Shown: positions 27,714 through 36,080 of the stretch, piece by piece
Position numbering within the stretch: position 1 is the first letter of the stretch
Layout of the letters: every line of letters starts with the position of its first letter
DNA from: Chromatiales bacterium
GTDB lineage: Bacteria > Pseudomonadota > Gammaproteobacteria > UBA6429 > Thiohalophilaceae
Assembly: GCA_026984045.1 (NCBI GenBank)
Contig: JALSSV010000067.1
Location: 1 to 64,000 of the forward strand
Direction: 5' to 3'
DNA: 64,000 nt
The notes under the pieces: generated by a model
Databases searched by the model: none
What the model saw: only the letters and a program-made list of their open reading frames with translations
Told to the model about the DNA's origin: nothing
Position numbers and translations under genes: made by a program

Positions 27714-27738
27714 AAAAGAGCCCCGGCCGAAGCCGGGG
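27714..27738 (-). terminator. Terminator of the DsrE-porin operon
   Basis: A 7-bp GC stem (27721-27727 with 27732-27738), 4-base loop CGAA and, on the minus strand, a following T5 run. It lies 22 bases past the porin stop codon. Confidence 0.9.
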
Positions 27739-27760
27739 TGACCACAGGGAGAAAACCTGA

Positions 27761-29104
27761 TCAGAAGATGTGCGTCAACTGCACCGCCAGGCGATTCCCG
27801 ATGCCATCGAGCTGGGCATTGGGCCCGGCGCCAGAACCGTAATTCACGGCGGTCACGTCACGCAGTGCATAATTGACCGTGAGACGGCTCTTGCGGTTGA
27901 AGTGGTACTGGAATCCCAACGTCGTGGTCTTCCACTTGGTCTCGAAGGGATCATCGATCAGCCGACGCATTTCGTCATAGCGCAGATCCAGCTCCCAGCT
28001 CGTTCCGGGAATGTACCAACCCAGATCGAGATACCAGCCATCGGCCTTGCCATCCTCACCGTTCCCGGGCGGAACACTGGGATTCATGTCGAACGTTGGC
28101 GAGTGCGGGCCAACGAAGATCATCCCTTCGGCCTTGTTGTATTCTCCGGAAATCCGATACGGCTTCTTCAGATACTTGAAGCCGATGCCGTAACGTTTGC
28201 GATCGTGCTCGGTAGGGTTGTACGTCGAGTCATTGGTGTTGTCGAGCAACCGCTTGCCGGTCTGACTCCAGACGTAGGCCTTGACCCCCGGGCGGAACGG
28301 CCCGCCTTTCGGCGAGAACACGTATTCCGTGGAAAGATAGAGATAGGTGTCCTTGTTGTTGTCATTGTCCGTGTAGTTCAGGCCATTGCCATTGCCCACC
28401 ATGACGGAGTAACTGTGCTCCCACTTTCCGACCTTGAAGGTATCGAACACCTGGATGCCCGTATCCCGTGCGGCGGAGACGGATTTGTCGAACTGGGTCA
28501 GGCCGCCATTGGACTGATCCACCGGCAGCGTCTGTGCCCCCACATTTGCTGTATAGCGTTGGTTCGGCGTCCGCTCGATGAGCTGCTGACCGGCGTAGGA
28601 AGTGAAATTGATGTAATCGAAGATCGCGATCCCCTGATACACCTCTTCCGACATGGGCGTTTTGAATTGCCCCATGCGAATCCGGGCACCCTTGATGTGA
28701 TTCAGGGTGATGCTCGCATCCGTGATCTTGGCGAACGAACCTCCGGGTTGCGTGATGCCGTTGTTGCCGAATTCGACCAGGAAGAAGTAATTGACCTTCG
28801 GATCCAGCGGGAAACCCGTCCCACGGACACCGACGCGGGCCCGGAAAACATTGAAGCTTTCCTGGGTCGTCAAATCCGGCCCGATCAGTTTCGGTGGAAT
28901 GTAACCGCCACTGGCATTGGGATCCGAATAGTCCTTCTGATATTGAGCCTGAATGAATCCCCAGACCTTGGCCCGCGGCGCGGCACCGGCCGGTTCCGTC
29001 CCCTGCAAGAACAGCCAGTTGGCCGCCTGGGCCTGACCGGCGATCCCTCCCATCACTGCCGCGGTGGTGGCGGCAAGCAGTGTTTTCTTGAAAGTGGTTT
29101 TCAT
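27761..29104 (-). CDS. Outer-membrane porin (OprO/OprP-like)
   Basis: This 447-residue precursor has a signal peptide ending ...GIAGQAQA and the features of phosphate-selective-type porins: KVWGFIQAQYQ, FRARVGVRGT, FGNNGITQPGGS, MGQFKTPMSEEVYQG and a final strand LAVQLTHIF ending in Phe. The substrate is unknown. It lies 62 bases downstream of the secreted DsrE-like gene with no terminator between, so the two are likely co-transcribed from the ECF-type promoter at 29701-29728. The ATG at 29104 starts the signal peptide. Confidence 0.85.
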   Translation of the reverse strand: MKTTFKKTLLAATTAAVMGGIAGQAQAANWLFLQGTEPAGAAPRAKVWGFIQAQYQKDYSDPNASGGYIPPKLIGPDLTTQESFNVFRARVGVRGTGFPLDPKVNYFFLVEFGNNGITQPGGSFAKITDASITLNHIKGARIRMGQFKTPMSEEVYQGIAIFDYINFTSYAGQQLIERTPNQRYTANVGAQTLPVDQSNGGLTQFDKSVSAARDTGIQVFDTFKVGKWEHSYSVMVGNGNGLNYTDNDNNKDTYLYLSTEYVFSPKGGPFRPGVKAYVWSQTGKRLLDNTNDSTYNPTEHDRKRYGIGFKYLKKPYRISGEYNKAEGMIFVGPHSPTFDMNPSVPPGNGEDGKADGWYLDLGWYIPGTSWELDLRYDEMRRLIDDPFETKWKTTTLGFQYHFNRKSRLTVNYALRDVTAVNYGSGAGPNAQLDGIGNRLAVQLTHIF

Positions 29105-29166
29105 TGTTCTGAAACTCCCCATGTTGTTTCTTCAACGATCCGGACAGGTGATTTCCGGACTCCTGC

Positions 29167-29610
29167 TTACGGCTTGATCAGCTTGTAACCCTTGTCCAAC
29201 AGCTCGACGATGCGAACCACCCCGGCGGAGACGGGTACCGCGTTCGGGTTGAGGGCCGGCGGGTGGCCGAGCTTCTTGCCCATGTTGCGAATCGTGTTCT
29301 TGCAGGCGGAAAAGCGCACGCCGTTGTCCACCAGGCTCTTGATGCGGCCCTTGTTGGCGTTCTCCTTGAACAGCAGGCGCAGGCCGGGGCCGAAGGCCAC
29401 GATTTCGATCTTGACGCGATCGGGGCCATAGTACTTGAGCACGTTGTTGGCCACGTTCAGCACCAGGGTCTGCTTGAAGGGGTTCGGGTCGCTGATCTGC
29501 AGGACGATCTTCTGCTCGGCGAATTCACCGCCGGCAGCCGATGCCGTCATGCTGCCCAGGGACAGACCCAGCATCAGCAGAACGGCAAGCCATCGGTATG
29601 CCATTTTCAT
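29167..29610 (-). CDS. Secreted DsrE/DsrF-like protein
   Basis: This 147-residue protein has a cleavable signal peptide (residues 1-26, ...TASAAGG) followed by a DsrE-like domain: KIVLQISD, VKIEIVAFGPGLRLL, NGVRFSACKNTIRNM with single Cys103, and a VVRIVELLDKGYKLI tail. DsrE-family proteins in the cytoplasm carry sulfur on a cysteine; the periplasmic variants are uncharacterised. The domain is homologous to the periplasmic half of the anti-sigma factor encoded divergently. GGAGGAATAC precedes the ATG at 29610. Confidence 0.85.
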   Translation of the reverse strand: MKMAYRWLAVLLMLGLSLGSMTASAAGGEFAEQKIVLQISDPNPFKQTLVLNVANNVLKYYGPDRVKIEIVAFGPGLRLLFKENANKGRIKSLVDNGVRFSACKNTIRNMGKKLGHPPALNPNAVPVSAGVVRIVELLDKGYKLIKP

Positions 29611-29700
29611 GTATTCCTCCACGTATGCGGTTTCGATGATTCAGATGTTGTTATGGGATACACCCTTCGGCACGGGGCCTCTGTGGCGCATTCATGTTGG

Positions 29701-29728
29701 AAGACGGCAAGGCTTCAAAAATTATTCC
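29701..29728 (-). promoter_or_regulatory. ECF-type promoter for the DsrE-porin operon
   Basis: On the minus strand GGAATA (29723-29728) and CGTCTT (29701-29706) are separated by exactly 16 bases. The same arrangement stands before the ECF sigma gene on the other strand. This fits an ECF -35/-10 pair. The leader to the DsrE start codon would be about 85 bases. Confidence 0.7.
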
Positions 29729-29821
29729 GGCTCCGGCAAAAAACTTTTCAGCGTCTCTCACTTAAAATCATTCTTTTCTAATATAAGAAAACACTGAAGT
29801 AATAACATGCAATCCCGACAG

Positions 29822-29849
29822 GGAATACTTTGAAACCCTGCCTCGTCTG
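29822..29849 (+). promoter_or_regulatory. ECF-type promoter for the sigma/anti-sigma operon
   Basis: GGAATA (29822-29827) and CGTCTG (29844-29849) are separated by 16 bases, about 35 bases before the sigma factor start codon. It matches the divergent motif at 29701-29728, which suggests autoregulation by the sigma factor. Confidence 0.7.
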
Positions 29850-29884
29850 CCGGTATAGTTGACGGTGTCTTTCGCCATTGCTGG

Positions 29885-30445
29885 ATGTTCGCCATGACAC
29901 CGTTTGCCTTGTTGCAGAAACGCCGCGCCTTCAAACAACGTATCGAGGCGTTTCGGCCACGCCTGTTCCGCCTGGCCTGCTCCTGGTGCCACAATCCGGA
30001 TCTGGCCGACGATCTGGTGCAGGAGGCCCTGCTCAAGGCACTGAAGAACGCCCAGCAGCTCAAGAACCCGGAGGCCTTCGAGAGCTGGCTGTTTTCCATC
30101 CTCAACAACTGCTGGCGGGATCACTTCCGCCGCCGGCGCGAAATCGAGGACATCGACAACGTCGTGCTCATTGAAGAGATGACTCCCTCCCACTACGCCG
30201 AACAGCAGAACATCGTCGACAAGGTGCGCAGTGCCGTGGCCACCCTGCCCGCCGGCCAGTGCCAGGTGCTGACCCTCGTCGATCTGGAAGGCTTGAGTTA
30301 TCTCGAAGTGGCCGAGGTGCTGGACATTCCCATCGGCACGGTCATGAGTCGCCTGTGCCGGGCGCGCAAGGCCCTCGCCGGCAAACTCATGGAATTCCAG
30401 CCCGAACAGGTTCAACCGAAGACCCGGTTGCGGAGAGTGAAATGA
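29885..30445 (+). CDS. ECF-family RNA polymerase sigma factor
   Basis: This 186-residue protein has sigma region 2 (FRLACSWCHNPDLADDLVQEALLKAL, then FESWLFSILNNCWRDHFRR for -10 recognition) and region 4 (LPAGQCQVLTLVDLEGLSYLEVAEVLDIPIGTVMSRLCRARKAL). There is no sigma region 3, which defines the ECF class. The ATG at 29885 is used; the ATG at 29894 is equally possible. The stop overlaps the anti-sigma ATG (ATGA), so the two are made together. The likely targets are its own promoter and the divergent DsrE-porin operon. Confidence 0.93.
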   Translation: MFAMTPFALLQKRRAFKQRIEAFRPRLFRLACSWCHNPDLADDLVQEALLKALKNAQQLKNPEAFESWLFSILNNCWRDHFRRRREIEDIDNVVLIEEMTPSHYAEQQNIVDKVRSAVATLPAGQCQVLTLVDLEGLSYLEVAEVLDIPIGTVMSRLCRARKALAGKLMEFQPEQVQPKTRLRRVK

Positions 30446-31167
30446 AAGAACGTTTTTCCGACGAACACCTGAACGCCTATCTCGACGGCGAACTGGACAA
30501 CGCCGAACGGCTGCACCTGATGGACGCCCTGCGTTCCGATCCCGCGCTGGCCAGCCGCGTCTGCCAGCTTCAGAAAGTCAAGGAGATGGTCCAACTGGCC
30601 TATCCGCTGCACGCCGAGACCGGCACCAACCCCAACTCCCGCCGCCGTGAACGGCGTTGGCTCAGTCCGGCGCTCGCCGCCTCGGTGCTGTTTCTGCTGG
30701 GGCTGGCCGGCGGCTGGTTCGCCAACCTGCAATATCATTCCACGCCCAGCCTGCTGGAGATTGCCAAGACCAGTCGCCTGGACACCCGCCACGCTGGCAA
30801 ACCCTGGCGGCTCATGCTGCACGTGAACAGCGCAGATACGCACCGCTATCAGGTCATGCTCTCGGAAACGGAGGAGCTGCTGCGCACGGCCCGCGCCGAA
30901 GGCCGGCCGATCCAGGTCGAAATCGTCACCAACGGCCCCGGTCTGAAGCTCCTGAGCGATCACGATGATCCGGTCACCCGCAAACTTCAGACCCTTGCCC
31001 ACCAATACGACAACCTCGAACTGCGTGCCTGCGAACGCGCCCTGCGCCGTTACCGCGCCCGCGAAGGCAAGGATCTGCGCCTCATCCCCGAAGCCGGCAC
31101 CGTCCGCTCGGCCATGCACGAGGTGATCAAACGCCAGCAGGAAGGCTGGGCGTATATCAATATCTGA
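30442..31167 (+). CDS. Transmembrane anti-sigma factor with periplasmic DsrE-like domain
   Basis: This 241-residue protein starts with a short anti-sigma-type cytoplasmic domain (FSDEHLNAYLDGELDNAER, residues 5-23; no HXXXCXXC zinc motif). One membrane helix follows (about 75-93) and then a periplasmic domain (121-241) homologous to the secreted DsrE-like protein: IQVEIVTNGPGLKLL matches VKIEIVAFGPGLRLL, LELRACERALRRY matches VRFSACKNTIRNM, and both end in a similar helix. Each keeps one cysteine at the matching place (Cys197 here). The domain is likely the sensor. A GGAGAG precedes the coupled ATG. Confidence 0.82.
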   Translation: MKERFSDEHLNAYLDGELDNAERLHLMDALRSDPALASRVCQLQKVKEMVQLAYPLHAETGTNPNSRRRERRWLSPALAASVLFLLGLAGGWFANLQYHSTPSLLEIAKTSRLDTRHAGKPWRLMLHVNSADTHRYQVMLSETEELLRTARAEGRPIQVEIVTNGPGLKLLSDHDDPVTRKLQTLAHQYDNLELRACERALRRYRAREGKDLRLIPEAGTVRSAMHEVIKRQQEGWAYINI

Positions 31168-31315
31168 ATATGTGGAGTTCCCCGTTGACGGGATGGGGGG
31201 ACGGTGACCACCGACGCCTGATCCCCTCCCCCTCCGATCCCCAGGCCGCGGCGTTGCACGAGCATCGCTCACGCAACACCCACCCTCGTCCCTGGCGTGT
31301 GGCTACACCGAGCGA

Positions 31316-32503
31316 CTAACCCGGCCGGCCATCCACCCGCGGGCGCATCAGGATCGGGGTGTAGTAGTGCAGGAAGACGAGAAACGCCAGGATCCACAGC
31401 CCGCCGGCAGCCATCACCTCACGCACGTAGGTTTCGGGCAGAAACAGGGGGAAGAACACCCTCACCATGGCGGCAGCGAAGAGGAAGTAATAGCTCCAGA
31501 CCATGCCCTTTGGCAATTTCATGGGCCGACCGGTATGGCCGATGGCCACGCGCGACATCATGCCCAGGGTGATTCCGCCCAGCCCGCCCACGGTGAAGGC
31601 GTGCAGGGCGATGAAGCCGGAGATCCAGCCCCGTTCGGCCAGCGCCAGCAGCCCCAGGCCGAGCACCAGCCAGGCATAGCCGAAGATCAGCACCCAGACC
31701 AGCGGTTCGCGCCACATGAGCCGGTGATACCAGCCGAAAACGCGCACCGCATGCACGCCGAAGGCCAGCAGGGCCGCCCAGAAGGTCAGCGCATCGGGCA
31801 GGAACAGGTGACTGACGGCGGCGGCCACGATGACCCACGGCGACAGCCACTCGACGAGCGGCCAGCGGCGGGTGGTCAGGCCCTGCACGCCGCGCTCGGC
31901 AAAGAAGGGGATCACCCGTCCGCCCATCAGCACGATGATCAGCATCACCAGCCAGAGCATGCCATAGAGCCCGTACCAGGCGGTATCGGCGGTGATGCCC
32001 AGCATCTCCAGATGCACCAGCAGGTTGGCCAGCATCATCAAGAGGGGGAGCACGGCGAAGATCAGGTTGCTCGTCTGCCGGCGCCGAAGCACCCGCACCC
32101 CCACCACCCAGGCCAGGGCCGGCAGCAGGGCCAGATCCACCACGGCAATGAGCCAGCCGGGCACATCCGGCCCGGCCAGGGGCAGCAGGCGACCGAGGAT
32201 CCACAGCAGCGCCAGCAGGCCGAGCGGGCCGCCGCTGGGGGTGGGAATGTCGGTCCAGTTGCGCACGGCGGTGAGCAGGAAACCGCTGATCACCGCCACG
32301 GTGTAGCCAAACAGCATCTCGTGGGCGTGCCAGAAAGTGCCGGCATAGTAGGCCTGCAGTTGGGCCGGGGCGCTCACGTAGCCCAGCCAGATGGCCAGTA
32401 GCCCCACGGCACCGAGGCCAGCGAGCAGGAAGAAAGGGCGAAAACCCAGCGCCAGCAGGGCGGTGCCGGTCGGATTCGGGCGACGGGGTTCCTCGATCTG
32501 CAT
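31316..32503 (-). CDS. NnrS family membrane protein
   Basis: This 395-residue protein with about 12 membrane helices contains GFRPFFLLAG, FWHAHEMLFGYTVAVISGFLLTAVRNWT and HAFTVGGLGGITLGMMSRVAIGHTGR, the hallmarks of NnrS. NnrS is a haem-copper membrane protein associated with nitric oxide stress and denitrification. The start at 32503 follows AAAGGAGCC. It is the only NO-linked gene in the window, lying about 7 kb before the NapA-like cluster. The spacer 31168-31315 shows no feature. Confidence 0.92.
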   Translation of the reverse strand: MQIEEPRRPNPTGTALLALGFRPFFLLAGLGAVGLLAIWLGYVSAPAQLQAYYAGTFWHAHEMLFGYTVAVISGFLLTAVRNWTDIPTPSGGPLGLLALLWILGRLLPLAGPDVPGWLIAVVDLALLPALAWVVGVRVLRRRQTSNLIFAVLPLLMMLANLLVHLEMLGITADTAWYGLYGMLWLVMLIIVLMGGRVIPFFAERGVQGLTTRRWPLVEWLSPWVIVAAAVSHLFLPDALTFWAALLAFGVHAVRVFGWYHRLMWREPLVWVLIFGYAWLVLGLGLLALAERGWISGFIALHAFTVGGLGGITLGMMSRVAIGHTGRPMKLPKGMVWSYYFLFAAAMVRVFFPLFLPETYVREVMAAGGLWILAFLVFLHYYTPILMRPRVDGRPG

Positions 32504-32590
32504 GCAGCGGCTCCTTTGTTGAGAACGGGATCCTAATCCAAACGCCATGCAGTGTATTTACCCCGCAGTGGATAACCCTGATCCCGATCC

Positions 32591-32620
32591 TTGACAAGCC
32601 GTGTCCGGCCAAGGCTCAAT
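32591..32620 (+). promoter_or_regulatory. Candidate nitroreductase promoter
   Basis: A perfect TTGACA -35 (32591-32596) is followed after 18 bases by a weak -10 (CTCAAT, 32615-32620), 45 bases before the nitroreductase start codon. Confidence 0.4.
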
Positions 32621-32665
32621 TCCCGCACACCCAGCCTGTATTTCATTCCGACGAAAGGAGCCACC

Positions 32666-33277
32666 ATGCCCGATCTGAGCGTTCACGAAGCCATCGAAAC
32701 CCGCCGCAGCATCAAGGGCTTCGACCCCGAATTCGTCATGCCCGAGGCGGAGGTGAAAACCCTGCTCGAACACGCCATCCTCTCGCCCACCGCCTTCAAC
32801 CTGCAGCACTGGCGGTTCCTGCGGGTCACCGACGGGGAACTGCGCCGGGCCATCCGCGAGGTGGCCGGCGATCAGCCGCAGGTGACCGATGCCTCCCTGC
32901 TGCTGGTGCTGTGCTTCGATCGGCTGGCCTGGGAAAAGGATCCGGCCCGCTACTGGCGCAATGCCCCGCGGGAGGTGCAGGAATACGTGGTGCCGGTCAT
33001 CGATCAATACTATCGCGGCCGTGAGCAGGTGCAGCGCGACGAGGGCATGCGCTCCTGCGGCATCGCGGCCATGAACCTGATGCTCATGGCGCGGGAACTG
33101 GGCTACGACGCCTGTCCCATGGACGGCTTCGACTTCGAGGCGGTGGCCCGGCTCATCCACCTGCCCGACGATCACGAAATCTGCATGATGCTGGCCATCG
33201 GCCGCAAGGTGAAAGAACCCTGGCCCCGCAGCGGCCAGCTTCCCCTCGAGGAAGTGGTGTTCGAGAACCGGTTCTGA
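32666..33277 (+). CDS. Nitroreductase family protein
   Basis: This 203-residue FMN enzyme begins VHEAIETRRSIKGFDPEFVMPE and has the family's FMN-contact regions SPTAFNLQHWRFLRV and GIAAMNLMLMARELGYDACPMDGFD. It probably reduces nitro compounds or quinones with NAD(P)H. The ATG at 32666 follows GAAAGGAG. It is divergent from nnrS and precedes the c-di-GMP riboswitch. Confidence 0.9.
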   Translation: MPDLSVHEAIETRRSIKGFDPEFVMPEAEVKTLLEHAILSPTAFNLQHWRFLRVTDGELRRAIREVAGDQPQVTDASLLLVLCFDRLAWEKDPARYWRNAPREVQEYVVPVIDQYYRGREQVQRDEGMRSCGIAAMNLMLMARELGYDACPMDGFDFEAVARLIHLPDDHEICMMLAIGRKVKEPWPRSGQLPLEEVVFENRF

Positions 33278-33369
33278 TCACCCAAACTGTGACGGAGTTG
33301 ACAAAAGAAAACTGGCGTTCGCGGCAATCCCGGCCGATAGTCATAGGCAGATAGCCGTCTCTTCACGGT

Positions 33370-33455
33370 CATCCAAGGGCAAACCCGCCGCAAGGCGGGG
33401 ACGCAAAACCACCGGTCCAGGGGCTTCGTCCCCGGGACAGCGGGGTTGCCGGATG
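33370..33455 (+). promoter_or_regulatory. Cyclic di-GMP-I (GEMM-I) riboswitch
   Basis: The sequence closely fits the GEMM-I consensus: AGGGCAAACC, a GNRA-like loop (CGCAAG), GGGGACGCAAAACCACCGG and GGACAGCGGGGTTGCCGG. A closing P1 stem CATCC/GGATG joins 33370-33374 with 33451-33455. It lies 58 bases upstream of the DUF1631 gene. No clear intrinsic terminator follows, so control of ribosome access is likely: a CTTCCGCTTCCC stretch could pair with the GGGAAG Shine-Dalgarno. Confidence 0.93.
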
Positions 33456-33513
33456 CACTTTCCTTCCGCTTCCCCGCCCGTCCCCCGGTCTGCACGCAAC
33501 GGGAAGTTCGCAC

Positions 33514-35946
33514 ATGAGCGCAAGCAAGATCGTCTCCTTCCAGTCCGGCATCGAGAGCCGGGTGCGGCAGCGCAAGCTGCTCGAGAACTGCCGCGATCTC
33601 ACCCTGCGCCAGACGCAGGCCATGCTCCAGCGCATGCTGGACACCGCCGACGACGCCCTGTTCGCCATGGCCGACAAGGCCGAGACCAATGCCGAGCAGA
33701 CCCTGTACTTCGATTCCATGCGCATCGTGCGCCTCCACCGCCAGGACATCGAACGGCGCTTCCGGCAGTGCCTGCAGGAGCACTTCGACCGCTTTCGCGA
33801 TGGCGACACCGAGGCCGAACCGCCCACCGTCGAGCTGTCGCTGGAAAACCTCTCCCTGGTGGAGGAACACGATCTGGAGGAATCCCTGGCCATCACCAAC
33901 CTGGTGATGAAGATCCGCAATCAGTACGGCCAGGCCATCCACGCCATCGAACAGCGCCTGGGCGCCATCGCGCCCGAGCGCCGCATCGACGACGACACCA
34001 ATCCCCTGGGCCCCAAGGCCATCTGCCAGGCCTTCAGTGACGCGACCCGGGATCTGGAGACCGAACTCAAGATCAAGCTGATCATCTACAAGCTCTTCGA
34101 CCGCCAGCTCTGCCAGGACATCGGCGCACTGTTCGACGCCATCAACGACACCTTCATCGAAGCCGGGGTGCTGCCCACCATCAAGGCCAGCATCCGGCGC
34201 ACGCCGGCCTCGCCAGCCGGTTCGACGACCTCCCCCCTGGCCGACACGGATGTGGCCGCCTTTTCCGACGAGGCCGGGCAGGACGGCGATCTCCTCGCCA
34301 CCTTGCACCAGCTCCTGACCCGGCAGCGCAGCGCCGTGGCGCCCGGCATGGGCACCCACGCGGTGGGCGCCGTGACCCCGGCCGCGCCCCTGGCCACCCC
34401 GGATGCCCTGGCGGCCCTGACTGCCCTGCAACAGCAACCCGCGGCCCTGCCCGGCGGTGGAGAGCTGGCACCGGGCGAAGCGATCCGCCTGGCGATGGGC
34501 AGCCAGCTCGGCGTGGCGGAGGGTCAAGCGGTGGCCCTGCACGGCGCCGACAACGACATGATCGACGTCGTGGCCATGATGTTCGAGTACATCCTCGACG
34601 ATCCCAACCTGCCCGACGCGGCCCGCGCCCTGATCGGGCGCCTGCAGATCCCCATGATCAAGGTGGCCATCCTCGACAAGGCCTTCCTGGCCAGCCGCGG
34701 CCATCCGGCCCGCAAGCTGCTCAACGCCCTGGCCGAGGCCGGCCTGGGTCTCGATGACGAACCGGCCGACGACAACCGGCTGCTGGAGACCATGTCCGGC
34801 ATCGTCGAGCGGGTGCTGGAAGACTTCACCGACGACATGACCCTGTTCGCCGAGCTGCTGGCGGAACTGGAGACCTTCCTCGAACAGCGTTGCGCCGAGG
34901 AAGAAGCCCGCCAGGCCGAGACCCGCCGTGAGCGGGAGATGCGCGAGCAGCAGGAACTGGCCCGCAGCTGGGTGCGCGAAACCCTCAAGGAAGCCCTCGA
35001 AGGCAAGGAACTGCCGAAGGAAGTGCTCAGGATCATCATGGGCCCGTGGCATGCGGTCATGACCCACACCTACCTCGAGCAGGGCGAGGACAGTGCCCTG
35101 TGGAAGAACCAGCGCCGCTTCATCGACGTGCTGGTGTGGTCGGTAGAGCCCAAGCAGCTCAAGGTGGATCGCGAACGTCTGGGCGGCATCATTCGCCACC
35201 TGACCGCCTCCCTGCGCGAGGGCCTGCAGAGCATCGACTACCCGCCCGAGAAGATCGAGCGGATCTTCGCCGCCCTGGAACCCTATCACCACGCCAGTCT
35301 CTACGGCCTGAGCGTGGCCGGCGACGCCGAACCGCTGCAAGCGCCGGTGGAGCCCGAACAGAGCGGCTTCTTCCTGTTCGACACCACGGAAGCGAGTCCT
35401 CTCGACTCCGCTGACGAGGTGGATCACGAAGCCGAAACCCTGCCCGACATGGCGCAGACCGAAGTGGAATCGGCCATCGCCTCCATGGAAGAACAAATGG
35501 CCACCCTCGAACAGCTCGAAGCCATCCTCGACGCCCCCCTGGCCGCCGACGGCGTGGACGTGGCCGAAGACGAGGAGCTGGACGCCTTCGACCGCGAGAT
35601 CATCGAGGACATCGTGCTCGCCGGCTGGGATGCCCGCGATCACGAAACGCCCGATGACTATCCCGACGACGAGTACCTGGAGATGGCCCGCCACCTGGAA
35701 GCCGGCAAGTGGGTGGAATTCACCGACGACGACGGCAACCGGATCCGCGCCAAGCTGGCCTGGAAGAGCGATCTGCTGGGCGAGTACACCTTCACCAACT
35801 GGAAATTCGACGTGGTGGCCGACAAGACCCTGCAGGGTTTCGCCGCCGATCTGCGCCGCGGCACCGCACGCATCATCGACGAAGCCCCGGTCCTCGACCG
35901 GGCCCTGTCTGCCGTGATGCAAGGCCTGAGCCGCAAGTCGGCCTGA
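33514..35946 (+). CDS. DUF1631 family protein under c-di-GMP riboswitch control
   Basis: This 810-residue, mainly helical cytoplasmic protein matches DUF1631 across its length: LENCRDLTLRQTQAMLQRMLD near the N-terminus and LVMKIRNQYGQAIHAIEQRL near residue 130. The C-terminal region is GKWVEFTDDDGNRIRAKLAW...YTFTNWKFD (about 730-775), which resembles the PilZ-like ending of this family but lacks a clear RXXXR motif. Biochemical role is unknown. It is single, with the c-di-GMP-I aptamer in its leader and a terminator after it. Confidence 0.87.
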   Translation: MSASKIVSFQSGIESRVRQRKLLENCRDLTLRQTQAMLQRMLDTADDALFAMADKAETNAEQTLYFDSMRIVRLHRQDIERRFRQCLQEHFDRFRDGDTEAEPPTVELSLENLSLVEEHDLEESLAITNLVMKIRNQYGQAIHAIEQRLGAIAPERRIDDDTNPLGPKAICQAFSDATRDLETELKIKLIIYKLFDRQLCQDIGALFDAINDTFIEAGVLPTIKASIRRTPASPAGSTTSPLADTDVAAFSDEAGQDGDLLATLHQLLTRQRSAVAPGMGTHAVGAVTPAAPLATPDALAALTALQQQPAALPGGGELAPGEAIRLAMGSQLGVAEGQAVALHGADNDMIDVVAMMFEYILDDPNLPDAARALIGRLQIPMIKVAILDKAFLASRGHPARKLLNALAEAGLGLDDEPADDNRLLETMSGIVERVLEDFTDDMTLFAELLAELETFLEQRCAEEEARQAETRREREMREQQELARSWVRETLKEALEGKELPKEVLRIIMGPWHAVMTHTYLEQGEDSALWKNQRRFIDVLVWSVEPKQLKVDRERLGGIIRHLTASLREGLQSIDYPPEKIERIFAALEPYHHASLYGLSVAGDAEPLQAPVEPEQSGFFLFDTTEASPLDSADEVDHEAETLPDMAQTEVESAIASMEEQMATLEQLEAILDAPLAADGVDVAEDEELDAFDREIIEDIVLAGWDARDHETPDDYPDDEYLEMARHLEAGKWVEFTDDDGNRIRAKLAWKSDLLGEYTFTNWKFDVVADKTLQGFAADLRRGTARIIDEAPVLDRALSAVMQGLSRKSA

Positions 35947-35998
35947 ACCGGGTTCCTCCCCCGCGACACGGACGTCGCACCTCTTGCCTCTGTCTCTC

Positions 35999-36022
35999 GC
36001 CGCCTGCAGGCGGCATTTTTTT
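35999..36022 (+). terminator. Terminator of the DUF1631 gene
   Basis: GCCGCCTGCAGGCGGC (35999-36014) forms a hairpin and is followed by A and seven T residues. It lies 53 bases past the stop codon. Confidence 0.92.
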
Positions 36023-36080
36023 GTCCTGCCGCCACACACCGCTCCGGTATAATGCGACCCACCCCGAATCCGGAGCCGCC

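Noticed and set aside
30442-30570. A zinc-binding (ZAS) anti-sigma domain
   Set aside because: Only one Cys (Cys41) is present and the HXXXCXXC motif is missing, so metal-based sensing by this domain is not supported.
33172-36039. A 955-codon open frame on the minus strand
   Set aside because: It is antisense to the DUF1631 gene, and its upper part runs through the terminator and 3' spacer. No motif was recognised.
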